A stretch of DNA of 64,000 nucleotides from Xestospongia muta (taxonomy: Eukaryota > Porifera > Demospongiae > Haplosclerida > Petrosiidae): NCBI GenBank assembly GCA_963693285.1, contig OY848918.1, forward strand, positions 8,249,156 to 8,313,155. The letters run 5' to 3'. The translations under genes were made by a program, and so were the position numbers. The notes beneath the pieces were generated by a model, which searched no databases, was not told where the DNA came from, and was given only the letters and a program-made list of their open reading frames with translations. The stretch's first letter is position 1; each line of letters begins with the position of its first letter. Below, in pieces: positions 23,321 to 34,261 of the stretch.

Positions 23321-23353
23321 GTAACATGTAACATGTAACATGTAACATGTAAC
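23321..23353. repeat. (GTAACAT)n short tandem repeat
   Basis: Nearly five copies of the 7-bp unit GTAACAT. Confidence 0.9.
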
Positions 23354-23681
23354 CAGTGGACACTATGGGTATCATATGCATGACATGTCCAGTAAAACAT
23401 AGCTGAGAGGAATTGATAAAGTAAGGAATCAAAATACAAGGGTAGCTATAATAGTAATATTGGAATCAAATATTTTCCTAGTGTTTCAAGACAACTATAT
23501 TAAATGTATTGAAGTCATTTGAATGGCTGAGTATATACATATTATATATACAGGTTGTAAAGTAATTAATCAAGCAAGAAATTTTTTTTTGAAAAGAGTC
23601 ATGGAATCAAAAACATGGAAAGAAAGAAGCAATTAAATAAATAAAATAAAAATATCACATTAAAAAAATGCTTTAAAAAAT

Positions 23682-24349
23682 TATATTACATTATATCACA
23701 CTTACATCCTATTATATCGTAAATGACACAATGAGATCACAAGTAGTCACAGCATTATTAATATGGAAACAAAAAACAATTTAGTAAATAAATGAAAACA
23801 TTGAATTGAAATACACTTAGAATTTATATTACATTATATCACACTTGATTCCTATTATATTGTAAATGACACAATCAGATGACAAGTAGTCACAGCATTA
23901 TTAATATGGAAACAAAAAGCAATTTAGTAAATAAATGAAAACATTGAATTGAAATACACTTAGAATTTTTATTACATTACATAACACTTACCGACTATTA
24001 TATCGTAATGACACAATCAGATGACAAGTAGTCATGGAATCATAAACATGGAAAGAAAAAAGCAATTAAATAAATAAAATAAAAATATTGCATTGAAATA
24101 AACTTAGAATTTATATTACATTATATCACACTTAATTCCTATTATATTGTAAATGACACAATCAGATGACAAGTAGTCACAACATTTTAATATGGAAATA
24201 AAAAGCAATTTAGTAAATAAAATGAAAACATTGAATTGAAGTACACTTAGAATTTATATTGCATTATATCACACTTACAAACTATTATATTGTAAATGAC
24301 ACAATCAGATGACAGAGTAGTCATGGAATCATAAACATGGAAAGAAAAG
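23682..24349. repeat. Tandem repeat, period about 143 bp, about 4.6 copies
   Basis: Successive copies start near 23682, 23825, 23967, 24109 and 24253. Each contains CATTATATCACACTTA, ATTGTAAATGACACAATCAG, AGTAGTCA and AACATGGAAA-like segments, with a few differences. The repeat has no spacer variation pattern and no coding frame. Confidence 0.85.
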
Positions 24350-24609
24350 TTACTACTTTTATTATACATATTACATATAAAGTATAGAGCTTATAGCATT
24401 AAGTGTTGTTCACGGAACAATGTTAGTTTAGAATCCAACTCATCTAGTTTATACATGCTGTCATAACAATAATATGTTATCATAGATAATGAAACTAAAC
24501 AGTAAATAATGAATTTTCTAAAGAGAAATGATATAAACCTTAATGAAATAACCAAGGACAGCCTGTAGATATAGTTATTAGCTACAGCCTGCTGCTACTA
24601 CAATAGTCA

Positions 24610-25000
24610 CATAAAAGTTTCATTTATCTTTGTAATTGTATAAGTGATTAATGGTACAGTTTGTAGACCTAGTAAAGCACATTACTTAAGATATTTAAAA
24701 CATTTGATTCTTACCATCTAGAGTAAACTCAGTATTGACTATAGGGTCCTATTGATAATACCAGACCCTACTACTCTGTACTGATACTACTGGCTGAGAG
24801 AGACCAGTAGATACATTAATACTGGTGATATTACCACCAGTACTAAGACTACTGATCAATGAATATATTATCACTGGTTGTCCTGATCTCAACATTGTAG
24901 ACAATTATAGCATATGATAAACTGACACACACATAATGCGCATAATTAGGTTGAATGAATCTCTCTTTAGTTTCAATAAACTTACCATCCTAGGTCATTT
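24610..25000 (-). pseudogene. FN3-1 / exon 4 relic
   Basis: Minus-strand fragment of an FN3-1 C-terminal half (about 24905-24722) with small deletions and an insertion (ATGAATATATTATC), followed by a truncated exon 4 start near 24675-24640. It is a decayed copy of the relic downstream of B3, including the GTGTGTCAGTTTATCA lead-in. Confidence 0.6.
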
Positions 25001-25206
25001 AAATTAATAAAATCTAATTCTATGACATCACATGTTATGACATCATCTAAACCCTAAACCAAACCTAACTTTATTAGCTCTATGACACATAGTGATGTCA
25101 AAGAACAAGTTGTTACATCATCAGTTGAGTTACACCAAGAAGCCCCCAAAAATTGACACAATCATGTCCAAAAATGTCTATTTTATGATATAAAGTATGA
25201 AATTCC
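25001..25206. other. Spacer between minus-strand relics
   Basis: Downstream flank of the B copy that follows. A segment at about 25019-25140 (TGACATCA repeats) is absent from the matching place after B3. No gene seen. Confidence 0.4.
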
Positions 25207-26225
25207 CTAATTAATATATCGATAAGCAGTATTTTGTTTTAAATCAATGATCTCTTTCTGTTGTGAGTTTTCTGGTAACTTAACATCATCATATATTGGA
25301 CCTAATTGGGTAGTAGTAGTGGGTGGAGTGTCTTTATTGTAGCTCCTCCTTCTCATAATGAGATAGAAAATAAATGTAGTAATAACAGTAGTTAATAGAG
25401 AAGAGAGGAACATACTGACTGGTATACTCACTGTTAAGTGAATAATTCAGTAATGTAACATGTTTGTATATTACCGGCTAAACGTGAGGTTTGTTGGTTT
25501 ACATTAGCTGTGATAGAGAAGATAATTATAAAAATTTTAGTTCTATTATTACTATGTACCTGGACAAGTTGAAGTAGTTACATTTGAAGAGACAGTTACT
25601 TTTAAAGTAGAAATCATTAAAGAACTTAAATAAATTGTATCTACAATGTAAAAAATAGATAATGTTCAATGAGATTATATATGACATACTGCTAGTTGAC
25701 TGTGAAGACATAGTACTTGTTGAAGTTGATAAGGACATGAAAGGACATGTACATGTAGTCACTATATTCATTATATATATATATATATATCATTGAATCA
25801 ATACTTACATATTCTGGATGAATCACTTGTGATCATTAATGTTGTAGAATATGAATTATGTAGATTTATCAATGATTTATATAGTTTATATAAGTAATAT
25901 TACCTATTTGTAAATAGTCTTACCATGATATTTAGATGATGATATGACAACTCTAGTCTAGTTATTATTAATTCCTTATCATTAATGATAACTGTATGAG
26001 AAGTAAACATAACACATTTTATAACAATATTTAAATAACCTATAGTCTTATTGGGTATCCATCTCCTAGTATATTAACTGGTACCACTGTTATAATGTAG
26101 GTATATCCAGCTAGTACTCCAGTCAATGTAATGTTAGTAACAGTAGTTATATTAACAGTTAGTGAATATGATATGTTGTGATAGACTTTGCAGTACAAGA
26201 GAGGAGGATGAGAGGAAAGAGAACA
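25207..26225 (-). pseudogene. Truncated receptor, type B, inverted (exons 5-11 only)
   Basis: On the minus strand: FN3-2 exon 5 (26225 to about 26037) with a 1-bp deletion near its end (TACCCAATAAG for TACCCTAATAAG), an exon 6 remnant, stalk exons around 25880-25808, 25767-25693 (TTCTCP and an STSTSTMSSQSTSS run), 25645-25563 and 25515-25480, and the last exon 25430-25207. The last exon is open, with a changed helix (TTFIFYLIM), IYDDV and AYRYIN. Exons 1-4 are missing because the sequence breaks off at about 26270, where it meets the plus-strand orphan exon. The stalk exon at 25767 is the complete version of the one truncated in B3. Confidence 0.7.
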
Positions 26226-26329
26226 CTAAATGAAACTAGAATATTATCAAGTGATTGCTAATAATATTATACCTAAATATATAATTTATAAAACAAACAT
26301 GTTACATTACTGAATTGTTTATTTGACAG

Positions 26330-26553
26330 TGAGTATACCAGTCAGTATGTTCCTCTCTTCTCTATTAACTGCTGTTATTACTACAATTATTGTCTATCTC
26401 ACTATGAGAAGGAGGAGCTACAATAAAGACACTCCACCCACTACTACTACCCAATTAGGTCCAATATATGATGATGTTAAGTTACCAGAGACCTCAGAAC
26501 AGAAAGAGATCATTGAATTACAAGGAAATACTGCTTATGGATATATTAATTAA
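26330..26553 (+). pseudogene. Orphan type B last exon (TM + tail B), plus strand
   Basis: A complete copy of the tail B exon: acceptor ATTTGACAG, helix, RRRSYNK, IYDDVKLP, AYGYIN, TAA. About 40 bp upstream still resemble the preceding intron, then the sequence breaks into the inverted copy. No ectodomain exons are near on this strand, so it cannot be a gene alone. It marks an inversion breakpoint at about 26270-26285. Confidence 0.75.
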
Positions 26554-28004
26554 GAACATGTGTTAACTTATATGTAATGATGACAGTATGTTTAATGTTT
26601 TGTTATAAACAGACTAACTTAGACAAGGATCATATTATCTAAAGTATATTCTGTTATATGATACACATTTAAAAATATTGTAAATGCTACATTGTGTGAC
26701 TCAAACGTATGTGTATTAATCTTATAGATATATACAATATGAACTTCATTAATATCATATTTAACAGCTATTATATTTATCATTATTAATTGCTTTAAAA
26801 ATTGCATTATTTTAATATCTTTGGTTAATGATTGTTTGCTTTAAAACAATTAATACTGGCATAAATATCAAATATAAGCTATTATATCTTGATAAATAAA
26901 CACACCCACATAGCAACAATAATTAATAGCATTTATAATAATAATGATACAATAACAATAAACTATATTACATAATTGGCAAATCTTATTATTATAAATG
27001 TTACATGTTATCTAAACCAACATGTTGTATAAAGATTTATGTAATACAAATTTGCTACTTAAAACTAGTGCTTGTGTTTTCAATGATATAATTGTTTTCA
27101 TATATAATTCATTTTCATTTTACATTATTGTGCTATTTATATAATGTAGTATTCAGTTCTAAAAATACTTTAAGATAATGTTATGTAATTCAGATGACAA
27201 CTTGACAAGATTGATTTGATGATAATGAGATCACCAATGATTTCAAAAATACAACAAAATTACATAGCAGTAAATAAATTTAAACAAATGTATCATCAGG
27301 TTTTTATAATTTTTGTAATAATTGTTACAATTTACTTTCCCTTTTCCAAGTATTTACATACACTTATATAACCTACAAAATATAATGTGCAGTATAAACA
27401 CAAGGAAAGGTGACTTTATAATATTACTAGTAACAATATATATGTACCTGTATCTTTACAGTATCCAAAAACACCCACACACAGAGTAATTATAACATGT
27501 GATTTATTTTCCTTACTTGTTTCCATGTTTTTTTAGTATACCAAAATCATATTAAGTAGTATCATATCATTAGACATCTTACTCACAATATTATAGTGAC
27601 ACCATTGTAAATGATACTATGTATTGATTTTTAAGATTTAATTGTCAAAGCTTAAACAATATTTTATGTACATAATTAGTAACTTACTACTTTTACATTG
27701 ATCATCATCAAGATTGAGAACATTAACATTATAAGTAACATCTACATTAGGAAGTGTCAATAGGTTCCGGCTTTAGGAAGTGATTGATACATTGCCGTAT
27801 ATAGTTAATGTTTAGGCAGTGAGAATAAAATAAGTATAATTTTCTAAATATTTTATGTATACTTCATTGATTAGTACTACATGCTGTACCGCTAATCAAT
27901 TATAATATCACAAAGAATATAGAGATCTACACTATTGTTGTGATTTGGGAGGTGTACATTATTTATTTAGTAATATACATGTTACTAAATAGACATTATA
28001 CTAA
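26554..28004. other. Long spacer, no gene seen
   Basis: AT-rich DNA partly similar to 11930-12560 and 28860-29930, the downstream flank of type B last exons. Near 27872-27955 there is a decayed FN3-2 exon 4 (TGCTGTACCGCTAATCA). Nothing else supported. Confidence 0.5.
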
Positions 28005-28097
28005 TATATAAACTCAATCCACAAAGACACCACCTCCATTAATAAGTCTATTCATTATATTACAATATAATAAGTTAATGACCCATTTAGACTACCA
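28005..28097 (+). promoter_or_regulatory. Diverged upstream block of the 28098 gene
   Basis: It has AAACTCAATCCACAAAGACACC and AATAAGTCTA, a diverged form of the block before A2. Confidence 0.35.
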
Positions 28098-28809
28098 ATG
28101 CAGTGTGCTGTAACATATTTGATTTCTCTTCTCTTACTTATCATAAGTGAGTTAATATATATAATAACACAATCTAAAATTTCATAGTAAAGATAGAAGC
28201 TTCAGTTACAAGTCTAGATTGCAATCATGGAGTATGTCCACAATCACGAGGAGTGGTCACTTGTACAATAAATGGCAGTAAAGCATCTTGGCATTTTCAC
28301 AAACATCGCATTGCTATGGTAAGTCCTGTAGAAGTTATCTATTATACTGCTCCTAATATTGGATTTATTGCTGCTTTTGTGAGTATTAACAATTCTGGAC
28401 TAACTACTAATTTACGTTTTACTGCCACTACTGATAAGAATGAAACACAAGTCAGGTGTGTTGATGCCTCAGTAATAAATAAAAGATTCGATGACTTGTA
28501 CTATTATGATATCAGGTATGTCACTAACAGTATCATATATAACTAACATGTACTATCATTATAAGGCCCTCCAAATGATGCTCCTACAGAACTGGGTTTT
28601 ACAGTATGTTCCTCTCTTATCTATTAACTGCTGTTATTACTACACTTATTGTCTATTTCATTATGAGAAGGAGGAGCTACAATAAAGACACTCCACCCAC
28701 TATTACTACCCAATTAGGTCCAATATATGATGTTAAGTTACCAGAGACCTCAGAACAGAAAGAGATCATTGAATTACAAGGAAATACTGCTTATGGATAT
28801 ATTAATTAA
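28098..28809 (+). pseudogene. Deletion product: signal peptide + Ig exon fused to tail B exon
   Basis: The signal peptide exon is 28098-28146 (MQCAVTYLISLLLLII), followed by an Ig-like exon from 28188 that is diverged from all others (SKASWHFHKHRIAM). Near its end 7 extra bases (28470-28495) shift the frame. About 40 bp into the FN3-1 exon the sequence jumps at about 28602 straight into the middle of the tail B exon, removing the rest of the ectodomain, the stalk and the start of the helix exon; the joined frames do not match. The tail frame itself (IYDVKLP, one Asp lost, and AYGYIN) remains open. Probably non-functional, but it preserves the most diverged Ig exon in the window. Confidence 0.7.
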
Positions 28810-29969
28810 AAACATATGTTAACTTTATTATACATAATTACTAAACTCAGTCAAGTTATGTGATGACAAGATGTTTAATGTTTTTTTATAAAGAGTGAAA
28901 ATATTTACTTAGAAAAGTTATTATTAAGTTATTACTTATTGGCAACAAAATAGATAATAAAGTGAATAATTTATTTATATCACTCCATTATTTTTAATAG
29001 TGTTACTACATTGATCCTATAGTTGAACTAACAAGTTCACATCCATTCAACATCTTTAGTCTATTCAGTTAAATGTAAAATTTCATAAAAGGAAGAAGTT
29101 ACATTTGTTTGAGAAAAGTACATGTATTAATTTCACTATTAAGACAAGTCGCTGATATAATTTATTTATAAAATATTACTAGTTATATGGAATATGAACT
29201 TTATATGATCACTCTATATCATTAGCAGCTGTTATAGTTATCATATTATCTAGTAGAAATTATATTTTTTCCTTTTAAATTAATGATTGTTTATTTTAAA
29301 AAATTGATGTTGACAAGAGTATCATCCTTTTATCAAATATAAGCTATTATATTTTGTTAAATAAACACACCAACATAACAACAATCATCAATAGCATTTC
29401 TAACAATGGTACAATAACAATAAACTATATTACATAATTTACAAACCTTATTATAAATATTTCATGTTATCTGGGCCTCCGTGTTATATAAAGACTTATG
29501 TAATACAAGTTACTACTTAAAGCTAGTACTTTTATTTTCAATGTGATTGTGTTATTTACATAATGTAGTAATTAACCCTCACCATAACTTGTGGTGAGTG
29601 TTACAGTATTTGCTTTGTTACAGCTGTGATTGACTGTAGTATTTAGTTCTAAAAATATTATTGTGATTATGTAAATTATTGAAAAAGGTAATGTTGATTG
29701 TCCTTAGTTTAATGATAATGAGATCACCAATCATGTAAAAAAATACAACAAAATAATATAACAAAGAAATCTAAACAAATGGTTAACTTGTCACCTTTTA
29801 ATTTTTGCAATTCATTTTCACTTTTCCAAGTATGTACATGTATATGTATATAGTACTCAACAACACCCACACACAGAACAATTATAATACATGGTCTGTT
29901 CAGCTTATATTAACTATCATAACATATGTACTTCATTTTCATTTTTAATTCTGTTATAAATATTTTCAG
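28810..29969. other. Spacer, no gene seen
   Basis: AT-rich flank similar to that after other type B last exons. No supported feature. Confidence 0.5.
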
Positions 29970-30560
29970 ATTCTACCCACCTATGCTGAAGTAAACAAGA
30001 AATAACAACATCTCTACAACATGATAAATTCCCTCCTCTCATACTGCCTTACTTAGCTGATAATGACCAACCATCTCCTATACCACTGTTTCATAGTAGA
30101 GATGAACCACCTATATCATCTAATAATGGAACTTTGACAACACAGTACTCTGAAGTCAAGAAAAAGCACATGGCACCTCATTTATTACCTCATAATTTTA
30201 CAGCAGCTGATGGAGATTATTCAGTATTAAAGAGAGATGATATACCTCATGTACCACAACATAATGTGACAACTGGAGGAGACTACTTTGTCATAAAAAG
30301 GGATAATGTATCTCATGCACCACCTTTTAGTGCATCAACTGGAAGTGACTATTCTGTCTTGAAGAGAGAAAAGAGAGAGGTTAGTTAAACATAGATAGAC
30401 AATCATAGCATTCTCTTCTTTGTCGTTAACAGGGGCTCTCTTACAAGATGTGCTATGATTTAGACTCAGTGAAGAGAACTACAAATTTTCTAAACTTAGT
30501 CACAAACCATGTCCCATGGCAATGGAGGACAATCACCAACATTAACCTCCTCCACACATC
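29970..30560 (+). pseudogene. Diverged tail A relic T1 with repeated YSVLKR motif
   Basis: It starts at TTTTCAG with a copy of tail exon 13 (PTYAEVNKK, then TAA and a 4-bp frame loss near 30002). Beyond that the frame is open to 30388 and contains QYSEVK and three related segments, GDYSVLKRDD, GDYFVIKRDN and SDYSVLKRE, spaced about 26 and 24 residues; ordinary copies have a single YSVLKRE. It ends in EREVS and TAA as other exon 13 copies do when read into the intron. Exons 14-15 are absent; a decayed exon 16 lies at about 30423-30570. It represents an older tail lineage. Confidence 0.6.
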
Positions 30561-30985
30561 ATCTGTAAAATGATAACAGTATGTTTTTAACTCACTGCTA
30601 ACTTGTATAATGTTAAATGTGTCACTTTTTAGTTCATTATGTAATTGTGTCATGTTTTATTATAAGTCATTGAGTTATTTAGTGTTCATTATAAGACTAG
30701 TTATTAATTTATCAATATGAGCTCCATATAATCACCTTGTATCATTATAGCACCTGTCAAATTATTATCATTCATTATCAAGTATGATACAATAACATAA
30801 CTACATGTACCAATATATGTACTATAGACCACATGACAATGTACAAGTACATTTACTTGTATATAACCACATAGAATACAGATCAATACATTGAGTATAT
30901 TTTATGTTCACTAATTTCATATTACTGAAGACAATATCAAAATGATCTCTCAACTTACATTCTTATTAGTCCTAGTATTAGCAAC
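30561..30985. repeat. Direct repeat, first copy
   Basis: About 30640-30960 matches 33520-33850 (GTCATTGAGTTATTTAGTGT, ATCAATATGAGCTCCATATA). With the tail relics in front of both, this is a direct duplication with a spacing of about 2.9 kb. No gene seen. Confidence 0.6.
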
Positions 30986-30989
30986 ATTA

Positions 30990-31140
30990 CTAATATGAGA
31001 AGTAAACATAACACACTTTATAATAATATTTAAATAACCTATAGTCTTATTAAGATATCCATCTCCTAGTATATTAACTGGTACCACTGTTATAATGTAG
31101 GTATATCCAGCTAATACTCTAGTCAATACTGGTCATTTAG
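30990..31140 (-). pseudogene. FN3-2 exon 5 fragment, inverted
   Basis: The minus strand reads the second half of exon 5 (GVLAGYTYIITVVPVNILGD equivalent with small changes, for example LAGYTYIITVVP) and its downstream 48-bp segment. No partner exons. Confidence 0.7.
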
Positions 31141-31251
31141 TAAATATAATATGTCATCATAGTTAACCTAATGAAGCTCAATCAACAGGTCAATGTTTTT
31201 ACAATGACATATCTCTAATTGTATTATAATTGCTAATGAAACCCACACCAA

Positions 31252-31650
31252 GTGTACACATATCATAGGAAATATAGACTAGCCGTCTTTAAATGTAAAC
31301 ACAAGTCTAGTGAACATGTGGCTATCATGTACATGATTTGTGTAATGAATGTGGAGTACATAAATAAAGGAAATATGAGGACATATGTAATGGAATGTAA
31401 TATTGTATTAATTGTACTTTATTTATTATCAGTGACAATAGTAATCTGTTAATACTAAGGACAATAATGATATTATTGGCAGTAGTATAGTATTATAGCG
31501 TATTATATATTATTAGTATAGTAGTATAGTATTAAAAACAGTATTATAGTATTATAATGTATTATATGGTATATAGTAATATTTATTACAACAGTATATT
31601 ATACTCTATTTAGTATGAACAGCTGTTAAGTTATCATCTAAACTTGATAA
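31252..31650. repeat. Large inverted repeat, left arm
   Basis: Reverse-complement matches to 33860-34135 include GAACAGCTGTTAAGTTATCA, AATGATATTATTGGCAGTA and TGTACACATATCATAGGAAA (with some mismatches). The left arm is longer because of extra TATTATAG-type low-complexity sequence at 31500-31580. Confidence 0.75.
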
Positions 31651-31770
31651 AGATCAGAACAATCAGTGATAATATATACTACATCAGTTAATTAATCTTA
31701 CAATGAAAGTGCAACAAATTAAAAGTACTCATTAAAGACATATGATAAATCTTGTATGTTATAGATCACA

Positions 31771-31885
31771 TTGTATTTGTTAGTGACCAGTGTTTACTCT
31801 TATACTCTTCATCCTAACTGTATAGTTAACTACACTGTTGAGATCAGGACAACCAATGATAATATATCTGTCTCAATGATCTATG
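31771..31885 (+). pseudogene. FN3-1 fragment
   Basis: A short piece of exon 3 (LHPNCIVNYTVEIRTTNDN) in an open frame, with no splice sites or partners. Confidence 0.6.
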
Positions 31886-32477
31886 TGGAGCAGCTAGTTG
31901 TCCCAATCATCCCAATAGTGTTTGTGTATCCAGTTCATGTGGTCAATGTTCACCTCATTACTACAACAGTTCTGGTGTATTTACTTGTAGCAAATAGACT
32001 TCATATCTGATGAAGCAAAATTATGTTTTGTTCTAAGTTCTGTCATATGAGAGGACTTCTTCCAATATCCACTGTTAGGAATATATATACATTATGAAGT
32101 CTTAACTAATATCTAGTGATAGTAGTTGAATAACTTGATATCTAGTATCTATTATAGTTCATAATTACACTGAATTGTTATATAACCAAATTATATTGTT
32201 ATTATGTAATACGTCCTTAATGCTATGACTTATACAACAACATACTTGTTAACTTATTAGTAGAGAAAGAAGCTGTTTGTTATAAGGTCATCTAGTGATG
32301 ATAATAATGGCACTTTAAAAACAATTGTAAGATGATTTTTTACAATTATAATATTATTTCAAGATCAACAGACCAATATAGTAATTAAATAAAACATGTC
32401 AAAATGAAATTATTAATGATGTATCTTTTAATTCATGTTTCTTTATCTAGTAACTTATATATCTGATTTAATTGGAT
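31886..32477. other. Spacer, no gene seen
   Basis: AT-rich sequence inside the inverted repeat. No supported feature. Confidence 0.45.
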
Positions 32478-32545
32478 GGCAGTAGTAGTAGTAGTGGGTG
32501 GAGTGTCTTTATTGTAGCTCCTCCTCCTCATAATGATATAGTTGA
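32478..32545 (-). pseudogene. Fragment of the tail B exon, inverted
   Basis: The minus strand matches the RRRSYNKDTPPTTTT part of the tail B exon only. Confidence 0.65.
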
Positions 32546-32849
32546 TAATAACATTAGTTAGTCTTCCCTTACATAATTATACTAATGTTAGTCATATACA
32601 GTATCATGTTACAATAACTATAGTTATACATAGTAACTGATGATAAAATAAACATGTCAATTCCACTTTTATTTAAAAATAATACTTTTTATGCAGGAAA
32701 AATAACTAACTTCATTTTAAAGGCCAGACACAATAAAATTGAGGTAGATTTATTACTTACTTACAGTAGAATTCTATTTGAAAATAAATTAATCAGATTA
32801 GAACTAAATTGAGAGTATAATAAAATTCATCATTTCTGGTTATCTCAAT
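32546..32849. other. Spacer, no gene seen
   Basis: AT-rich; nothing recognised. Confidence 0.4.
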
Positions 32850-33450
32850 TTCAGTTATCAAACCTGAAATACACAAAAAGCCATAACTTCTACAATATGA
32901 TGAAGTTCCTCCTCCTATACCAACTTATTCAGCTGATAATCACAAGCCATCTCCTATACCATTGTTCCATGGTGGAGATGAACCACATGTACCCCCTTAT
33001 AATTGACAATTGACAGCTCAGTACTCCGAAGTCAAAAGAGCATACATGACACCTCATGTAATGTCTCATATAAGTACAGCACTGGAGGAGATCATTTAAT
33101 ATTAAAAAGAAAGATGGAGATATAATATATGATGAATTAGGCAATGTTCCTAAGAACATACCAATGGTACTTCCTACATCAAATTTAGAACAGTCTGTTA
33201 TTTACTCTGATATCGAGGCACTAACTGACCCTAATAAAGTATCACATGTCATAATGCATCAATGTTGCTATAGTTAAAAATCTTTTCTTTGTCACTAACA
33301 GAGGCTCTGTACAAGAGGTACTATGATACAGGCTTAGTTAGAAGAACCATGACCTCCACCACCTCCTATTAAACCTGGTGACACACCAGGTTCCCTTGGC
33401 AATAGAGGATAATCAACAGAAGTAACCTCTTCCATGCATTACATATGAAA
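32850..33450 (+). pseudogene. Diverged tail A relic T2
   Basis: Fragments of tail exons 13 (QYDEVPPPIPTYSADN, QYSEVK), 15 (IIYDELGNVPKN, VIYSDIEA) and 16 (about 33301-33450) in order, with frame breaks, for example TGACAATTGACAG at 33005. It is related to T1 and followed by the second copy of the direct repeat. Not functional. Confidence 0.6.
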
Positions 33451-33859
33451 TAAAAACAGTATTTTTATAACTCACTGGTGACTTTTATAATGGTAAGTGT
33501 GTCACTTCTTAGTTCATTATTTTATTGTGTCATGTTTTATTATAGGTCATTGAGTTATTTAGTGTTCATTATAAGACTAGTTATTAATTTATCAATATGA
33601 GCTCCATATAATCATCTTGTATCATTATAGCAGCTGTTAATATATTATCACTCATTATCAAATATGATACAATAACTTAATTACATGTACCAATATATGT
33701 ACTATAGAACAATTCACAATATACATGTACATGTACATGTACAAAACCACATAGAATACAGATTAATACATTAAGTATGTTCACTAATTTTATATTACTG
33801 AAGACAATATCAAAACGAGCTATCAACTTACATTCATATTAATCACATAATGGTGTATA
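33451..33859. repeat. Direct repeat, second copy
   Basis: 33520-33850 matches 30640-30960. It contains (ACATGT)n-like sequence at 33722-33741. No gene seen. Confidence 0.6.
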
Positions 33860-34135
33860 TGAAGTTTAGATGATAACTTGACAGCTGTTCATACTGAGTA
33901 GAGTATGATATACTGTTGTAGTATATATTACTATATACCAGTATATAATACAATATAATACTATAGTACTGCCAATAATATCATTGATAATTAACTTAGT
34001 ACATACACTCATTACGGCTAGCCTCATATTACTATTTCCTCATATACCTATACATATAATGTACATGACAGTCACATGCTCCATTAAGCATATGTTTACA
34101 TTTAGAGATAGCTTATCTCATTTCCGATAACATGT
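33860..34135. repeat. Large inverted repeat, right arm
   Basis: Reverse complement of 31252-31650 with moderate divergence and length differences. It ends about 130 bp before the start codon of A3. Confidence 0.75.
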
Positions 34136-34261
34136 GTACACTACATGTGTGTAGGTACATTAGCAATTATAATACAATTGGGAGTATTATAAAAACTAAA
34201 ATAATACACTCTTATATACATACCTCCTTTAACTCAACCCACAATTATACAACTCTTCAAG

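Noticed and set aside
23682..24349. CRISPR-like or coding repeat
   Set aside because: Repeats are contiguous with no unique spacers, period about 143 bp, no open frame, in an animal genome.
28098..28809. A minimal one-Ig-domain receptor gene
   Set aside because: The 7-bp insertion in the Ig exon and the mismatched FN3-1/tail join put the tail out of frame; no splice choice I could see repairs both.
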